Positions 36,109 through 45,083 of a DNA stretch of 64,000 nt are shown here, piece by piece. The translations under genes were made by a program, and so were the position numbers. This stretch comes from Atopobacter sp. AH10 (GTDB lineage: Bacteria > Bacillota > Bacilli > Lactobacillales > Aerococcaceae): contig NZ_QXPZ01000015.1 of the NCBI RefSeq assembly GCF_003664595.1, positions 59,753-123,752 of the forward strand. The letters run 5' to 3'. Under the pieces are notes generated by a model. It made no database searches and was not told where the DNA came from. It saw only the letters and a list, made by a program, of their open reading frames with translations. How positions within the stretch are numbered: the stretch's first letter is position 1; every line of letters begins with the position of its first letter.

Positions 36109-38265
36109 TTAAGGCATCTTTTCTTCCAGCCATTGACCTGCTTTTTGCAAGAACTCTTTACCTTTTTCACCAAGTTTTTGGCCTAAACGATCACCAAATT
36201 GTTTAGCCCCTTCTCCAAAGCCTTTCAGTGTCGAGTTCAATCGCTCTCTCACCGCATTTTCCCAATCATTTGGCCAGTCAGGTTGGGTACCAAATGGTGT
36301 CTGCTTGGTAACAGAAATGATATTAGCCATTTCTTGCCCGAATAATGGACCGATATGATTTTGGCTCCCACCTTCTAAGTGGTGTTCAGCATCCGTCTTG
36401 TCATAACCCAACCAGGTAGCTACTACGATATCTGGAGTATAGGCAATCATCCATTGGTATCCAGCCTTATCCTCATCCCCAGCTTTAGCAACTGTCGTCC
36501 CTGTCTTCCCTGCCATTTGATAGCCATTTTGGGCAGAAGCCCCTGTCCCATTATTACTATAGACATTCAACAACATAGACGTCATCACTTTAGCCGTATT
36601 CGGGGTAGTCACCTTGTAGGTCGTCGGTCGTTTATTGGAGACAATCACTTTGCCTGAAGCATCTACGATTTCACGAATTAAATAACCCTTCGCTCGAATC
36701 CCTTTATTGGCAAAAGCGGTATAGGCACTGGCCATCTGCATAGGGGAGACCCCTTCTGTCAAACCACCTAAAGCTACCCCTAAATAATGGTCTTTTTCAT
36801 CCGTATGAATCCCAAATTGTTTTAACTTATCAATACCTTTGTCCAAGCCTACTTTATCCATCAACCACACAGCTGGAGCATTCCAACTCAAGGCAATCGC
36901 TTCACGCATCGTCACTTGTCCTTGATAAGCATGGTTCCAATTTTCTGGAGTGTAGCGATCTTTCCCATAAGATAACTTTTCGTCTTTCAACAAATCATCT
37001 GGTTTATAACCTGCTTCTAAAGCTGGTGTATAGACAGCGAGAGGTTTTAAAGTAGAAGCTGGTTGAACACGCATTTGTGTGGCTCGGTTAAAACCACGGA
37101 ATACATGCTCTCCCTTATCACGTCCTCCATATAAAGCTCGTACACCACCTGTTTGTGGATCCATAGCGACTGAAGCTGTTTGAACCATCGTTCCATCTGG
37201 ATGATCCGGATAGTAAGCCCCATTCATCGCCCTATCCATTTGCCCCTGCATGTTTTGATCAAGAGCCGTATAGATAGAATAACCTCTTTCCATAATTTCT
37301 TCTTCGGTTAAGCCATAGCGATTTATCGCTTCATTAATGACGGCATCGAAATAACTTGGATAGCGATAATCAGAATTTGCCTGATAGGTGTTCGCTAAAT
37401 GCAAATCACTCGCCTGGGCAGCTTGTTTATCCGCCTCAGATATCACGCCATTTTTTGCCATCACTTCCAAAACGGTATTGCGCCGATTAATGGCTTGATC
37501 ATAGTGATCAATCGGGTTATATAAGGAAGGACCTTTCAACATGCCTGCTAAAGTGGCCGCTTCACTGAGATTGAGGTCACTTGCCGGCTTCCCAAAATAA
37601 CGATGAGAAGCATCTTCTACCCCATAAACCCCATTTCCAAAATAGACGTGGTTGAGGTACATTTCTAAAATTTCATCTTTACTATAGTTTCGCTCAATTT
37701 CAAGCGCTAGGAAAAGTTCCTTCATCTTTCTCGACAACTTTTGATCCAATGACAAGTAGGCATTTTTTGCTAGCTGCTGAGTGATCGTCGAGCCACCCCC
37801 ACTAATTCGGCCAAAATGTACAATATAGCCCACAGCAGCACGCCCTATCCCCTTAAGGTCAAATCCTTTATGTTGATAAAAACGTTTATCTTCTGTAGCT
37901 ACGACAGCCTTGGATAAATTAGGAGAAATCTTCGCCATTGGAACAAAAGCCCCCTTATTCCGGCTCACTGTTCCTGCTTGATCACCATCTTTATCATAAA
38001 AAACAGTTTCTCGACTTAAGCCATCTTTTAAGCTGGACACATTGGCACTTTTAGCCAAAAATACCATGTGGATACTCGCTATTAGGACAAGCAGTAAAAA
38101 AAGTAAGAGAACAACTTTATTCAGTCTATATTTCCGCCACAAGTTAATCCATCGACTTTTTTGCCCGGATAGCGTTCTCTTTAAGTCTTCATTTTCATTC
38201 ATCTTTTTAAAAGAGGTCACTAGGAAATCTTTTATCTTTTTAAGAACTTCTTTTATCTGATTCAT
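36109..38265 (-). CDS. class A penicillin-binding protein (transglycosylase-transpeptidase)
   Basis: 718 residues. Cytoplasmic tail, one membrane anchor (about 52-72, VVLLLFLLLVLIASIHMVFL), GT51 transglycosylase with EDKRFYQHKGFD and GGSTITQQLAKN, then a transpeptidase with SxxK in ASTLKPL, SxN in SWNAPA and KTGTT. Polymerises and crosslinks peptidoglycan outside the membrane. ATG 38265 is used; the TTG just before has no site. The C-terminal 50 residues are charged, with no further domain. Belongs to the PBP1a/2a group. Confidence 0.92.
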   Translation of the reverse strand: MNQIKEVLKKIKDFLVTSFKKMNENEDLKRTLSGQKSRWINLWRKYRLNKVVLLLFLLLVLIASIHMVFLAKSANVSSLKDGLSRETVFYDKDGDQAGTVSRNKGAFVPMAKISPNLSKAVVATEDKRFYQHKGFDLKGIGRAAVGYIVHFGRISGGGSTITQQLAKNAYLSLDQKLSRKMKELFLALEIERNYSKDEILEMYLNHVYFGNGVYGVEDASHRYFGKPASDLNLSEAATLAGMLKGPSLYNPIDHYDQAINRRNTVLEVMAKNGVISEADKQAAQASDLHLANTYQANSDYRYPSYFDAVINEAINRYGLTEEEIMERGYSIYTALDQNMQGQMDRAMNGAYYPDHPDGTMVQTASVAMDPQTGGVRALYGGRDKGEHVFRGFNRATQMRVQPASTLKPLAVYTPALEAGYKPDDLLKDEKLSYGKDRYTPENWNHAYQGQVTMREAIALSWNAPAVWLMDKVGLDKGIDKLKQFGIHTDEKDHYLGVALGGLTEGVSPMQMASAYTAFANKGIRAKGYLIREIVDASGKVIVSNKRPTTYKVTTPNTAKVMTSMLLNVYSNNGTGASAQNGYQMAGKTGTTVAKAGDEDKAGYQWMIAYTPDIVVATWLGYDKTDAEHHLEGGSQNHIGPLFGQEMANIISVTKQTPFGTQPDWPNDWENAVRERLNSTLKGFGEGAKQFGDRLGQKLGEKGKEFLQKAGQWLEEKMP

Positions 38266-38422
38266 CAATAAAAATCACTTCCATTATAAATGTCCCTACT
38301 ATTCTACTCTGTTTCTGACTCAATTGCCTCATACTCAGTGCCTATTTTTGCAAATTCTTAAAAGCGATTCAAATTCTTCATCAAAAAATATGATACACTT
38401 AAGGATGAAGAGAAAGGAGACG

Positions 38423-39142
38423 ATGACATTCATGAACCGAAAAAGATCTAAAAGTTCCGATGCTTACATCGAAGAATTTCTTAACGATTCCTTGTTAGCC
38501 AAACTGACTCCAGACGAAAAACAGTCGCTGAAAGAACATCTATTTTTCCGGTCTTATATCAAGGGTCAAATACTCTTTGATGAAGGAGATGCTAGATCTC
38601 GCGTCTATTTTCTCTGTGATGGCTTGATTCGATTAGAAAATTCCGATCAAACCGCTTCTTATTCCTACATTGACTATGTTAGCCCTCACAAGTTTTTCCC
38701 ATACGGTGGCCTATTCAGTGATAAATACTACCGCTATTCTGCCTTTGCCTTAACTTCTATCAAGGTGATCTACATCCCAACAGCATTTTTCGAGGAATTG
38801 ATTAAGGGCAACAAAGATACTCTAGTCACCATGTACACCCACCTTTCAGACGTCCTCAGCTATCACGAACTCCGCATTCGTAACACGACCACCTCTAGCG
38901 CTAGCGACCGTGTCATGCAGGCCTTAGCCATCTGGGGGAAAGATATTGGGGTGAAACAAGAAGATGGCTCTATCAAAATCCCTTACAAATTAACTGTTAC
39001 TGAACTTGGGCTGATGAGCGGAACGACAAGAGAAACTGCTGGAAATGTGATCAAAAGCCTGAAAGAAGAAGGACACCTCGAGTATTCGGGTAAAATTTTG
39101 CATTTCATTGACCCCGACTATTTTTCAATTTATTTGGACTAA
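38423..39142 (+). CDS. Crp/Fnr-family transcriptional regulator (ArcR/Flp-like)
   Basis: 239 residues from ATG 38423, right after AAAGGAG; ATG 38432 is an alternative. An N-terminal cyclic-nucleotide-type beta barrel (about 25-135; GQILFDEGDARSRVYFLCDG) is followed by a winged helix-turn-helix (about 190-215; LTVTELGLMSGTTRETAGNVI). Only one Cys, so it has no Fnr-type iron-sulfur cluster. Crp/Fnr regulators called ArcR or Flp control arginine deiminase genes in related bacteria; with arcA and arcC in this window that role is attractive but unproven. Confidence 0.82.
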   Translation: MTFMNRKRSKSSDAYIEEFLNDSLLAKLTPDEKQSLKEHLFFRSYIKGQILFDEGDARSRVYFLCDGLIRLENSDQTASYSYIDYVSPHKFFPYGGLFSDKYYRYSAFALTSIKVIYIPTAFFEELIKGNKDTLVTMYTHLSDVLSYHELRIRNTTTSSASDRVMQALAIWGKDIGVKQEDGSIKIPYKLTVTELGLMSGTTRETAGNVIKSLKEEGHLEYSGKILHFIDPDYFSIYLD

Positions 39143-39303
39143 TAGCTTTTATTTCCCTCTACAATAAGCCTGTTAACTGATGCTATATTCTTGCACTCAT
39201 TCTTAACTGAAAAACATAGTCGGCATCTTTCAATTTTATTCCCTCCCACTTTAAAAAAATAGATGCTGGCAAAGTTCGGAAACATTTAGCTTTATATATT
39301 AAC

Positions 39304-39343
39304 AAAAAAAGCTCGACCTATCATGAAATAGGCGAGCTTTTTT
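39304..39343. terminator. bidirectional terminator between the Crp/Fnr gene and argS
   Basis: GCTCG-CCTAT and ATAGG-CGAGC arms with A7 before and T6 after. Both converging genes can use it. Confidence 0.85.
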
Positions 39344-39508
39344 GCTCATGTCCCAACCCTTGACGTCGATCATCAAGATGGCAGCCTTGATGAGGGATAG
39401 TCATGAAATAATGGAGAATAGATAGTTACTGGTCTTGTCCTCAACAAGTCCCAGCTCTCCAGCGATCAAGTCGCAAAACCTAAACGACTTGGTCTTGATT
39501 TAGCTAGT
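39344..39508. other. argS 3' region
   Basis: No gene seen. A hairpin CAAGTCG ... CGACTTG (about 39466-39490) lies just after the argS stop but lacks a T run. Confidence 0.35.
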
Positions 39509-41200
39509 TTACATTTCTTTTGGTGCATGAACGCCCAAAAGACCTAAACCATCTTTAATGACAGTAGCTGTCGCTTCAACTAAACGCAAACGAGCATACA
39601 AAGCTTGGTCTTCCACCAAAATTTTGCTGTTAGCATAGTACTTGTTGAAAGCTTGTGCCAAGTTAATCACATATTTAGCAATAATAGATGGTTCGTATTT
39701 TTCAACAGCTAACTTGGTGATATTTGGATAGTTTTCCAATAATTTAATCACGCTCCAGCTGTAGTCATCAGACAATTCGTAAGTTTCGTTTTCAATCTTC
39801 AAGCCTTTTGCTTTTTCTAGAATACTTTGTGTTCTAGCATAAGTATATTGCACGTAAGGACCTGTTTCTCCTTCGAATTGAACAACTTCTTCCAAGTTGA
39901 AGTCAAAATTATTGCGACGGTCGTTCTTCAAGTCGTGGAAGACAACAGCTCCAACCCCTACTTGATGAGCAACTTCATCTTTATTTTCGAGATTTGGATT
40001 CTTTTCTTCAATTTGCTTCTTAGCAAGGGCAACAGAGTCTTTTAAGACTTGTTCTAGAAGGACAATCTTCCCTTTACGAGTAGATAATTTCTTCCCACCC
40101 AAAGTAATCAAACCAAATTCGATATGATGCATATCCTTGCTCTTTTCAAAGCCCATTTCGTTCAAAACAGCTTTTAATTGCTTGAAGTGGTTAGCTTGTT
40201 CGCTCCCCACAACATAGAGTGATTGAACAAAATTAAAGGTTCTATTCCGGTAAAGAGCAGTAGCCAAGTCCCGTGTAATATACAAGGTAGAACCATTGGT
40301 CTTCATAATCAAGGCTGGATTCAAATCGTATTTATCTAATTCAACGATGTGGGCTCCACGGTTAACCTTTAACAAGCCTTTGTCTTTCAAGATATCAATA
40401 ACTTCTTGCATCTTGTCATTATAGAAAGATTCCCCTGTGTTATGGTCAAATTTCACATCTAACATATCGTAAACTCGGTTAAATTCTTTCATGGATTCAT
40501 CCTTGAACCAAGTCCACAATTCTTGTGCTTCTTCATCCCCATCTTCTAATTTCTTGAACCATAGACGTCCTTCGTCCTCTAATTCTGGATGAATTTCAGC
40601 TTCTTCGTGGAATTTTACATATAAGCGAAGTAATTCCTTGATCGGATCAGCCTTGACTTCTTCTGGTGTCCCCCAGAGTTTGTAAGCTACGATTAACTTA
40701 CCAAATTGGGTTCCCCAGTCCCCCAAGTGGTTGATCTTAATTGGATTATAGCCTGCTTTTGCCATCAAGTTAGCAATAGCATTCCCAATCACAGTTGAGC
40801 GCAAGTGCCCCATAGAAAATGGTTTAGCAATGTTAGGGCTGGACATATCAATAGTGACATTTCCCCCTTGGCCAATGTTTGAAGAGCCATATGCTTCACC
40901 TTTTTCATGGATCTCTTCTAAAACATTACTAGCGACCACTTGACGATTCAAACGGAAGTTGATGTAAGGCCCAATAGCTAGCACCCCATCAAAGTCTGCT
41001 CCGTCAATTTTTTCGGCTAATTCTTGAGCAATTGCAACTGGAGATTTACGAAGAGCCTTGGCTAAAGTAAAGCAAGGAAAAGCCAAGTCCCCATGATCAG
41101 CATTTTTAGGTTTTTCAACCAAGTTGTAAATTTCTTCTTTGGATAGAGAGCCTTCTAAAACATTCGCTAAAGCTCCCGCAACTAATTCTTTATAATCCAT
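39509..41200 (-). CDS. argS: arginyl-tRNA synthetase
   Basis: 563 residues from ATG 41200 (MDYKELVAGALANV), after AAAAGGAGG; the open frame further upstream runs through the T-box leader and is not coding. Class I HIGH-type signature SPNIAKPFSMGHLRST, the KMSK-equivalent region LSTRKGKIV, an N-terminal additional domain and a C-terminal anticodon-binding domain with the usual end (LGLLGVHAPKEM). Charges tRNA-Arg. Controlled by a T-box just upstream. Confidence 0.95.
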   Translation of the reverse strand: MDYKELVAGALANVLEGSLSKEEIYNLVEKPKNADHGDLAFPCFTLAKALRKSPVAIAQELAEKIDGADFDGVLAIGPYINFRLNRQVVASNVLEEIHEKGEAYGSSNIGQGGNVTIDMSSPNIAKPFSMGHLRSTVIGNAIANLMAKAGYNPIKINHLGDWGTQFGKLIVAYKLWGTPEEVKADPIKELLRLYVKFHEEAEIHPELEDEGRLWFKKLEDGDEEAQELWTWFKDESMKEFNRVYDMLDVKFDHNTGESFYNDKMQEVIDILKDKGLLKVNRGAHIVELDKYDLNPALIMKTNGSTLYITRDLATALYRNRTFNFVQSLYVVGSEQANHFKQLKAVLNEMGFEKSKDMHHIEFGLITLGGKKLSTRKGKIVLLEQVLKDSVALAKKQIEEKNPNLENKDEVAHQVGVGAVVFHDLKNDRRNNFDFNLEEVVQFEGETGPYVQYTYARTQSILEKAKGLKIENETYELSDDYSWSVIKLLENYPNITKLAVEKYEPSIIAKYVINLAQAFNKYYANSKILVEDQALYARLRLVEATATVIKDGLGLLGVHAPKEM

Positions 41201-41219
41201 CTTTTTGCCTCCTTTTAAT

Positions 41220-41465
41220 GAACAAAAAAGCACCTCAATCGTCATCAAAAACGATAGAGGTGCTTTGCACGGTACCACTCTATATTGACCTATCATAGGT
41301 CCTCGACATCCATAACGGGGATCGTCCGGAGAGAACTACTGGTGTTCATTCCCTCGTGCATCAAGTGCGCTTCATTGCAGATATAAGCGTCGGCTTCCAC
41401 CCTCCCGACTCGCTAGAAACTTACTCTAGACAATTACTCTCTTGATGATCACTTTCTTGATTACT
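41220..41465 (-). promoter_or_regulatory. T-box riboswitch controlling argS, Arg specifier CGC
   Basis: On the minus strand, CATCAAG and CTTGATG form the base of stem I, with AGAGAG next to it. The specifier loop reads GAA-G-CGC-A, giving arginine codon CGC (41369-41367). The T-box sequence TGGTACCGTG lies at 41277-41268. It is followed by a terminator with GCACCTCTATCG pairing with CGATTGAGGTGC and TTTTTTG (41264-41224). Uncharged tRNA-Arg would favour read-through into argS. Confidence 0.93.
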
Positions 41466-41575
41466 GCTTCATCGTATCAAGCTAATTCACTTTTGTAAAG
41501 GGACTTTTTAACTTTTTTTAATTTTATTTCATGCTATTTCTCTTAAAAGCGCTTTTCCCCAGTTATTTCCGCCCT

Positions 41576-41600
41576 AATCCCTCTTAAAGGTCAGGGTTAT
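41576..41600. repeat. 25 bp direct repeat, left copy
   Basis: AATCCCTCTTAAAGG plus TCAGGGTTAT, identical to 45059-45083. It covers the stop of the M14 carboxypeptidase gene. The right copy encodes the last codons of the C69 dipeptidase gene, so this left copy looks like a duplicate of that gene's 3' end. Confidence 0.9.
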
Positions 41601-44600
41601 TCTTCTTTTTTCTTATTGACGCTTAAAAGTAAAACCCCAGTTGTCAAAACAAGTAAGTAAATTGCCCCTATTTGTTTGTCTCCTGTTTGTGGTAATTTCC
41701 CATGACTTAATGGCACAACAGCAAGAACTTCCCCTTCAATACCCTCTTGATCACTAGTTTTACCTAACTCTTGATCACTAGTTTTATTTAGCTCTTGATC
41801 ACTAGTTTTACCTAACTCTTGATCAAGTTCATTTTTCTTTTTGCCAGTAGTTGTTGGATCATCATTCTTTATTTCACCATTATCCGTGGATTGGTCGACT
41901 GATGGATTCAAAATATCATTTTCACTATTATCTGAATCTGTTTTAAGAGATTCTATCACTTTATTCTTATCAGCTTCCCTCAATGTATAGTGGTAAATAG
42001 CATTAGAAATCAGACGATAAAAGGCATGAGTATGCATCTTATTAAGTGGTGTCCCCGCATAAATCAAAGTTGGCATCCCATTTATTTTACCTTCTAACAC
42101 AACAGATTGATTATAGGCTTTTTCATGTCCTGGCCACCATCCAGCAAGATAAGCTCCCTCTCCTTTAAGTTTGAGAACTGAATGGAAATCTTTATTATCA
42201 TTGATCAGCCATGCTCCTGATGTAGTATAGAAATATCCATCTTCTGTATAGCCTGATGTCAATGGATTCTTCGTGTCTAGGAGTGCCTTCAACAAGCCCT
42301 CATGGCGATCATCTGTGTATCGGAGAGAAATTCTAGGCAATTTACCATTTTCAATCGCTTTTACTATTGCTTCTCCACCCAAAAGAATCATCGGTTTTTT
42401 ACCAATCCATTCTGGGTTCAATTGCTCATCGTCAGCTATGACTAAGTCAGCATCTTCAAAATTATCCACCAAAGTAAAGCCCATTTCCTTTAATGCCCGA
42501 CTGGATCTGGATGGACTATTATATCCTAAATGTAGGTTTGGTTGGCCTGGTGCAAAAATCTTTTTAGTCATTAAGCGATTAGCAATGGTAGTCCCATAAA
42601 AAGCTTTCGCTTTCAAAGCATAGTCATCAAAGACAGCTTTCAAAGTCTTGGCACTAAAATAATAACCGCCATTCGTCAAATAAACAGGCAAGCCTTGCTC
42701 TAAAGCCTTATTGACTGCTTTCACAGCATATATGGAATTATTCTCCACAAAGTAGAATGGAGCGACAGCTGGAATATCTCGTGGCGCTTTTTCCCAAGTG
42801 ACATCAGTCAAATATCCCTTGAAGAATTCAGGTTTATTGACCCTTTGAATATCAAAGCCACGCATGAGTGGAAAGTTCACAACAACTTCTGCATACATAG
42901 AATCCCATGCAGAGTCATCACTACCACGCCAAAGGGCCATATTGGCTACACCACGTTTAGCTTGTGCCATATCAATAATTAAATCGCCCTTCTTAAAATT
43001 CGTCCCTTTGATATCTTTCTTCAGCTGTTTAACAACGACTCCGTTTCTCTTAAAGTAAGCGATCATTTCAAAGGCTTCATTCGGATCCTTTTGTAAGGCT
43101 GGTTGCATAGGAATGACATAATAATTCGGGAAGAATTTACCATTATTTAATTTTGGCCTTCCAACTACTTTCCCATCAGGCCCAACAAATTCTTTTTCGG
43201 TTTTTGGATCTTCAATTCCCAAAACCCCTCTTTGCATAGCCAATAGTTTAGCTTCCATTAGTCTATCTCTATTGGTTAAAGCGTAATAGATCCCACCTAA
43301 TCCGGCATACAAGCCAGCTTTATAAGATTCTTCGTTGCCCTCTGGAATTTCAATGGTGTGCCCCATCACATGATGGTAAACGGAATAAACTGCTGTATAG
43401 CCTGAAAAATCATCATCCCAACCCGAAGGCCAATCTTCACGAGGCGTCATATAAGCATTGTATAGCGAATTAGCCACACCAGCACGCCCCATTGCATGGG
43501 CATGTTCCAACATATTATGAACCATCAAATCATATTCAAAATTAGGGTCATGTGGCGCTGTACATGGTTCTATTAAGAATTGCTTTTGAAAACCATGGAA
43601 ATCCAAGAAAGTTAAGGGGTTATATTTACTAATTTGAGCAACCATATTCTTAGCTTCTGCTTGCGTTTGATAACCATGGTCACGGTTGACATCGAAGCCG
43701 TTAGCATTGGAGCGTTCATTATGATAACGTCCATCAGGATTCTCTACAAAACTAAAAAGGAAGAAGAACTTATCTAAAGCGTCTTGGGCTTTGTAAGCAC
43801 GCTCAACAAGATTTCCTGCATCATCAGTAGTCTTAAAAGTAATATTGTCTGCTGTTGCAAATTTTTCATATAAGCCTACAACAATATCAATGGCTGGTTG
43901 TTCATCGGCATGGGTATTGTTAATAAAGATAGGGACTTTGTAATTTAACTGGCCTGCTTTTATTTTTTTGAGAACATCTAAAGGATGATTCAGCATTTCC
44001 GGCGTAAAATTCTTCAGATAATTTTCAACATCTTCTTTATTCTTAGCGACAATCCCTAATCTTTGTGGGCGATTTTGAAGGGAGCGACCGTATTCTTCAA
44101 GTGCTACATAGCGATCTTTCTTAGCATTTTTAGTGATTTCTTCGGTCTTCTTGACCATTTCATCATAAGTATGGAAATGCTCATAGGGGCGAAGATGGTA
44201 GATTTTTTTATACAGTACTGTTCCATCTTTTTTATCTTTCACCACTAATTCAAAATCCTTTATATAGTCTGTATACATACGACGAAGATTATGTGGCCAG
44301 CGTTGTGATAAATCAGTGATACCAAATATTGGCTTCATTTCAAAGTTAATGGTATCTGTATCCTTTTTCTCAAGGTTGAAAACATTCCCTCCATCGAATG
44401 CACCACTTTTAATATTCCATTGTTTCCATTCATCCGTTTTTTTACCGCCAAATGAAATTTCGACATCCTCTAAGCTAGTAATCTTTTTATTTAATTTCAA
44501 ATCCCCTCGTTGAGATTCTGCCATGTACAAAGTGTCATTTTGAATAGCAATGACTGGTCTAACGATAGTGTTGGCTTTTTTCTTATCAATCTTTTCACTG

Positions 44601-44917
44601 ACAGGAGCTATATTAGCTTTGATTTCGTTATCAATAGAACTTTTATCAGTGCTTTCTCCTGTTGCCTTTTCGACTTCTGGCTCATTATTCTTTTCACTAT
44701 CAGCTGCTTCACCTGCTTGTGGCTTGTCAATTGACTCATCTGTTTCCTTTTTTTCTACCGAGGGGGGCGTAGTTGTCCCTGATGTAGCCGGCTGACTCGT
44801 GGTCGCTTCAGCTGGATTTGCTTGTTTATTTTCTTCAGCACAAACCTGACTTTGCGATAGAGTCAACATAGCTCCAGTCAATAATACCGCTGCTGACAAT
44901 GATGGTTTAAATTTCAT
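41597..44917 (-). CDS. LPQTG-anchored M14-family zinc carboxypeptidase
   Basis: 1106 residues. Signal peptide (LSAAVLLTGAMLTLSQSQVCA), a Glu/Thr-rich stretch, then an M14-like domain with the metal motif HxxE in NTHADEQP (about 335), a further His in LDFHGFQKQF and the catalytic-type Glu in HTIEIPEG. A long middle region of unknown role follows. Near the C-terminus are repeats of GKTSDQEL encoded by 24 bp DNA repeats (about 41744-41825), then LPQTG, a hydrophobic stretch and KKKEE. Exposed on the cell wall and probably trims peptides. GGAGGG supports the start. Confidence 0.85.
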   Translation of the reverse strand: MKFKPSLSAAVLLTGAMLTLSQSQVCAEENKQANPAEATTSQPATSGTTTPPSVEKKETDESIDKPQAGEAADSEKNNEPEVEKATGESTDKSSIDNEIKANIAPVSEKIDKKKANTIVRPVIAIQNDTLYMAESQRGDLKLNKKITSLEDVEISFGGKKTDEWKQWNIKSGAFDGGNVFNLEKKDTDTINFEMKPIFGITDLSQRWPHNLRRMYTDYIKDFELVVKDKKDGTVLYKKIYHLRPYEHFHTYDEMVKKTEEITKNAKKDRYVALEEYGRSLQNRPQRLGIVAKNKEDVENYLKNFTPEMLNHPLDVLKKIKAGQLNYKVPIFINNTHADEQPAIDIVVGLYEKFATADNITFKTTDDAGNLVERAYKAQDALDKFFFLFSFVENPDGRYHNERSNANGFDVNRDHGYQTQAEAKNMVAQISKYNPLTFLDFHGFQKQFLIEPCTAPHDPNFEYDLMVHNMLEHAHAMGRAGVANSLYNAYMTPREDWPSGWDDDFSGYTAVYSVYHHVMGHTIEIPEGNEESYKAGLYAGLGGIYYALTNRDRLMEAKLLAMQRGVLGIEDPKTEKEFVGPDGKVVGRPKLNNGKFFPNYYVIPMQPALQKDPNEAFEMIAYFKRNGVVVKQLKKDIKGTNFKKGDLIIDMAQAKRGVANMALWRGSDDSAWDSMYAEVVVNFPLMRGFDIQRVNKPEFFKGYLTDVTWEKAPRDIPAVAPFYFVENNSIYAVKAVNKALEQGLPVYLTNGGYYFSAKTLKAVFDDYALKAKAFYGTTIANRLMTKKIFAPGQPNLHLGYNSPSRSSRALKEMGFTLVDNFEDADLVIADDEQLNPEWIGKKPMILLGGEAIVKAIENGKLPRISLRYTDDRHEGLLKALLDTKNPLTSGYTEDGYFYTTSGAWLINDNKDFHSVLKLKGEGAYLAGWWPGHEKAYNQSVVLEGKINGMPTLIYAGTPLNKMHTHAFYRLISNAIYHYTLREADKNKVIESLKTDSDNSENDILNPSVDQSTDNGEIKNDDPTTTGKKKNELDQELGKTSDQELNKTSDQELGKTSDQEGIEGEVLAVVPLSHGKLPQTGDKQIGAIYLLVLTTGVLLLSVNKKKEE

Positions 44918-45058
44918 TACTAGCCCTCCATTTCATCTATAAAAACATACACTAGACCACTTATTTATTGTTTACTCAAACAATCTCTTTTCTTCAAGCT
45001 AATCGTCCAAAGTTTACGATTATAGCTAAAGATATCTCTCTTTATTTTATTCCTATCA

Positions 45059-45083
45059 AATCCCTCTTAAAGGTCAGGGTTAT
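45059..45083. repeat. 25 bp direct repeat, right copy
   Basis: Identical to 41576-41600. It spans the final NPDL codons and stop of the C69 dipeptidase gene. The two copies bracket the M14 carboxypeptidase gene. Confidence 0.9.

Noticed and set aside
41201..41296. N-terminal extension of ArgS by 32 residues
   Set aside because: It overlaps the T-box terminator; the ATG at 41200 has an excellent ribosome-binding site.
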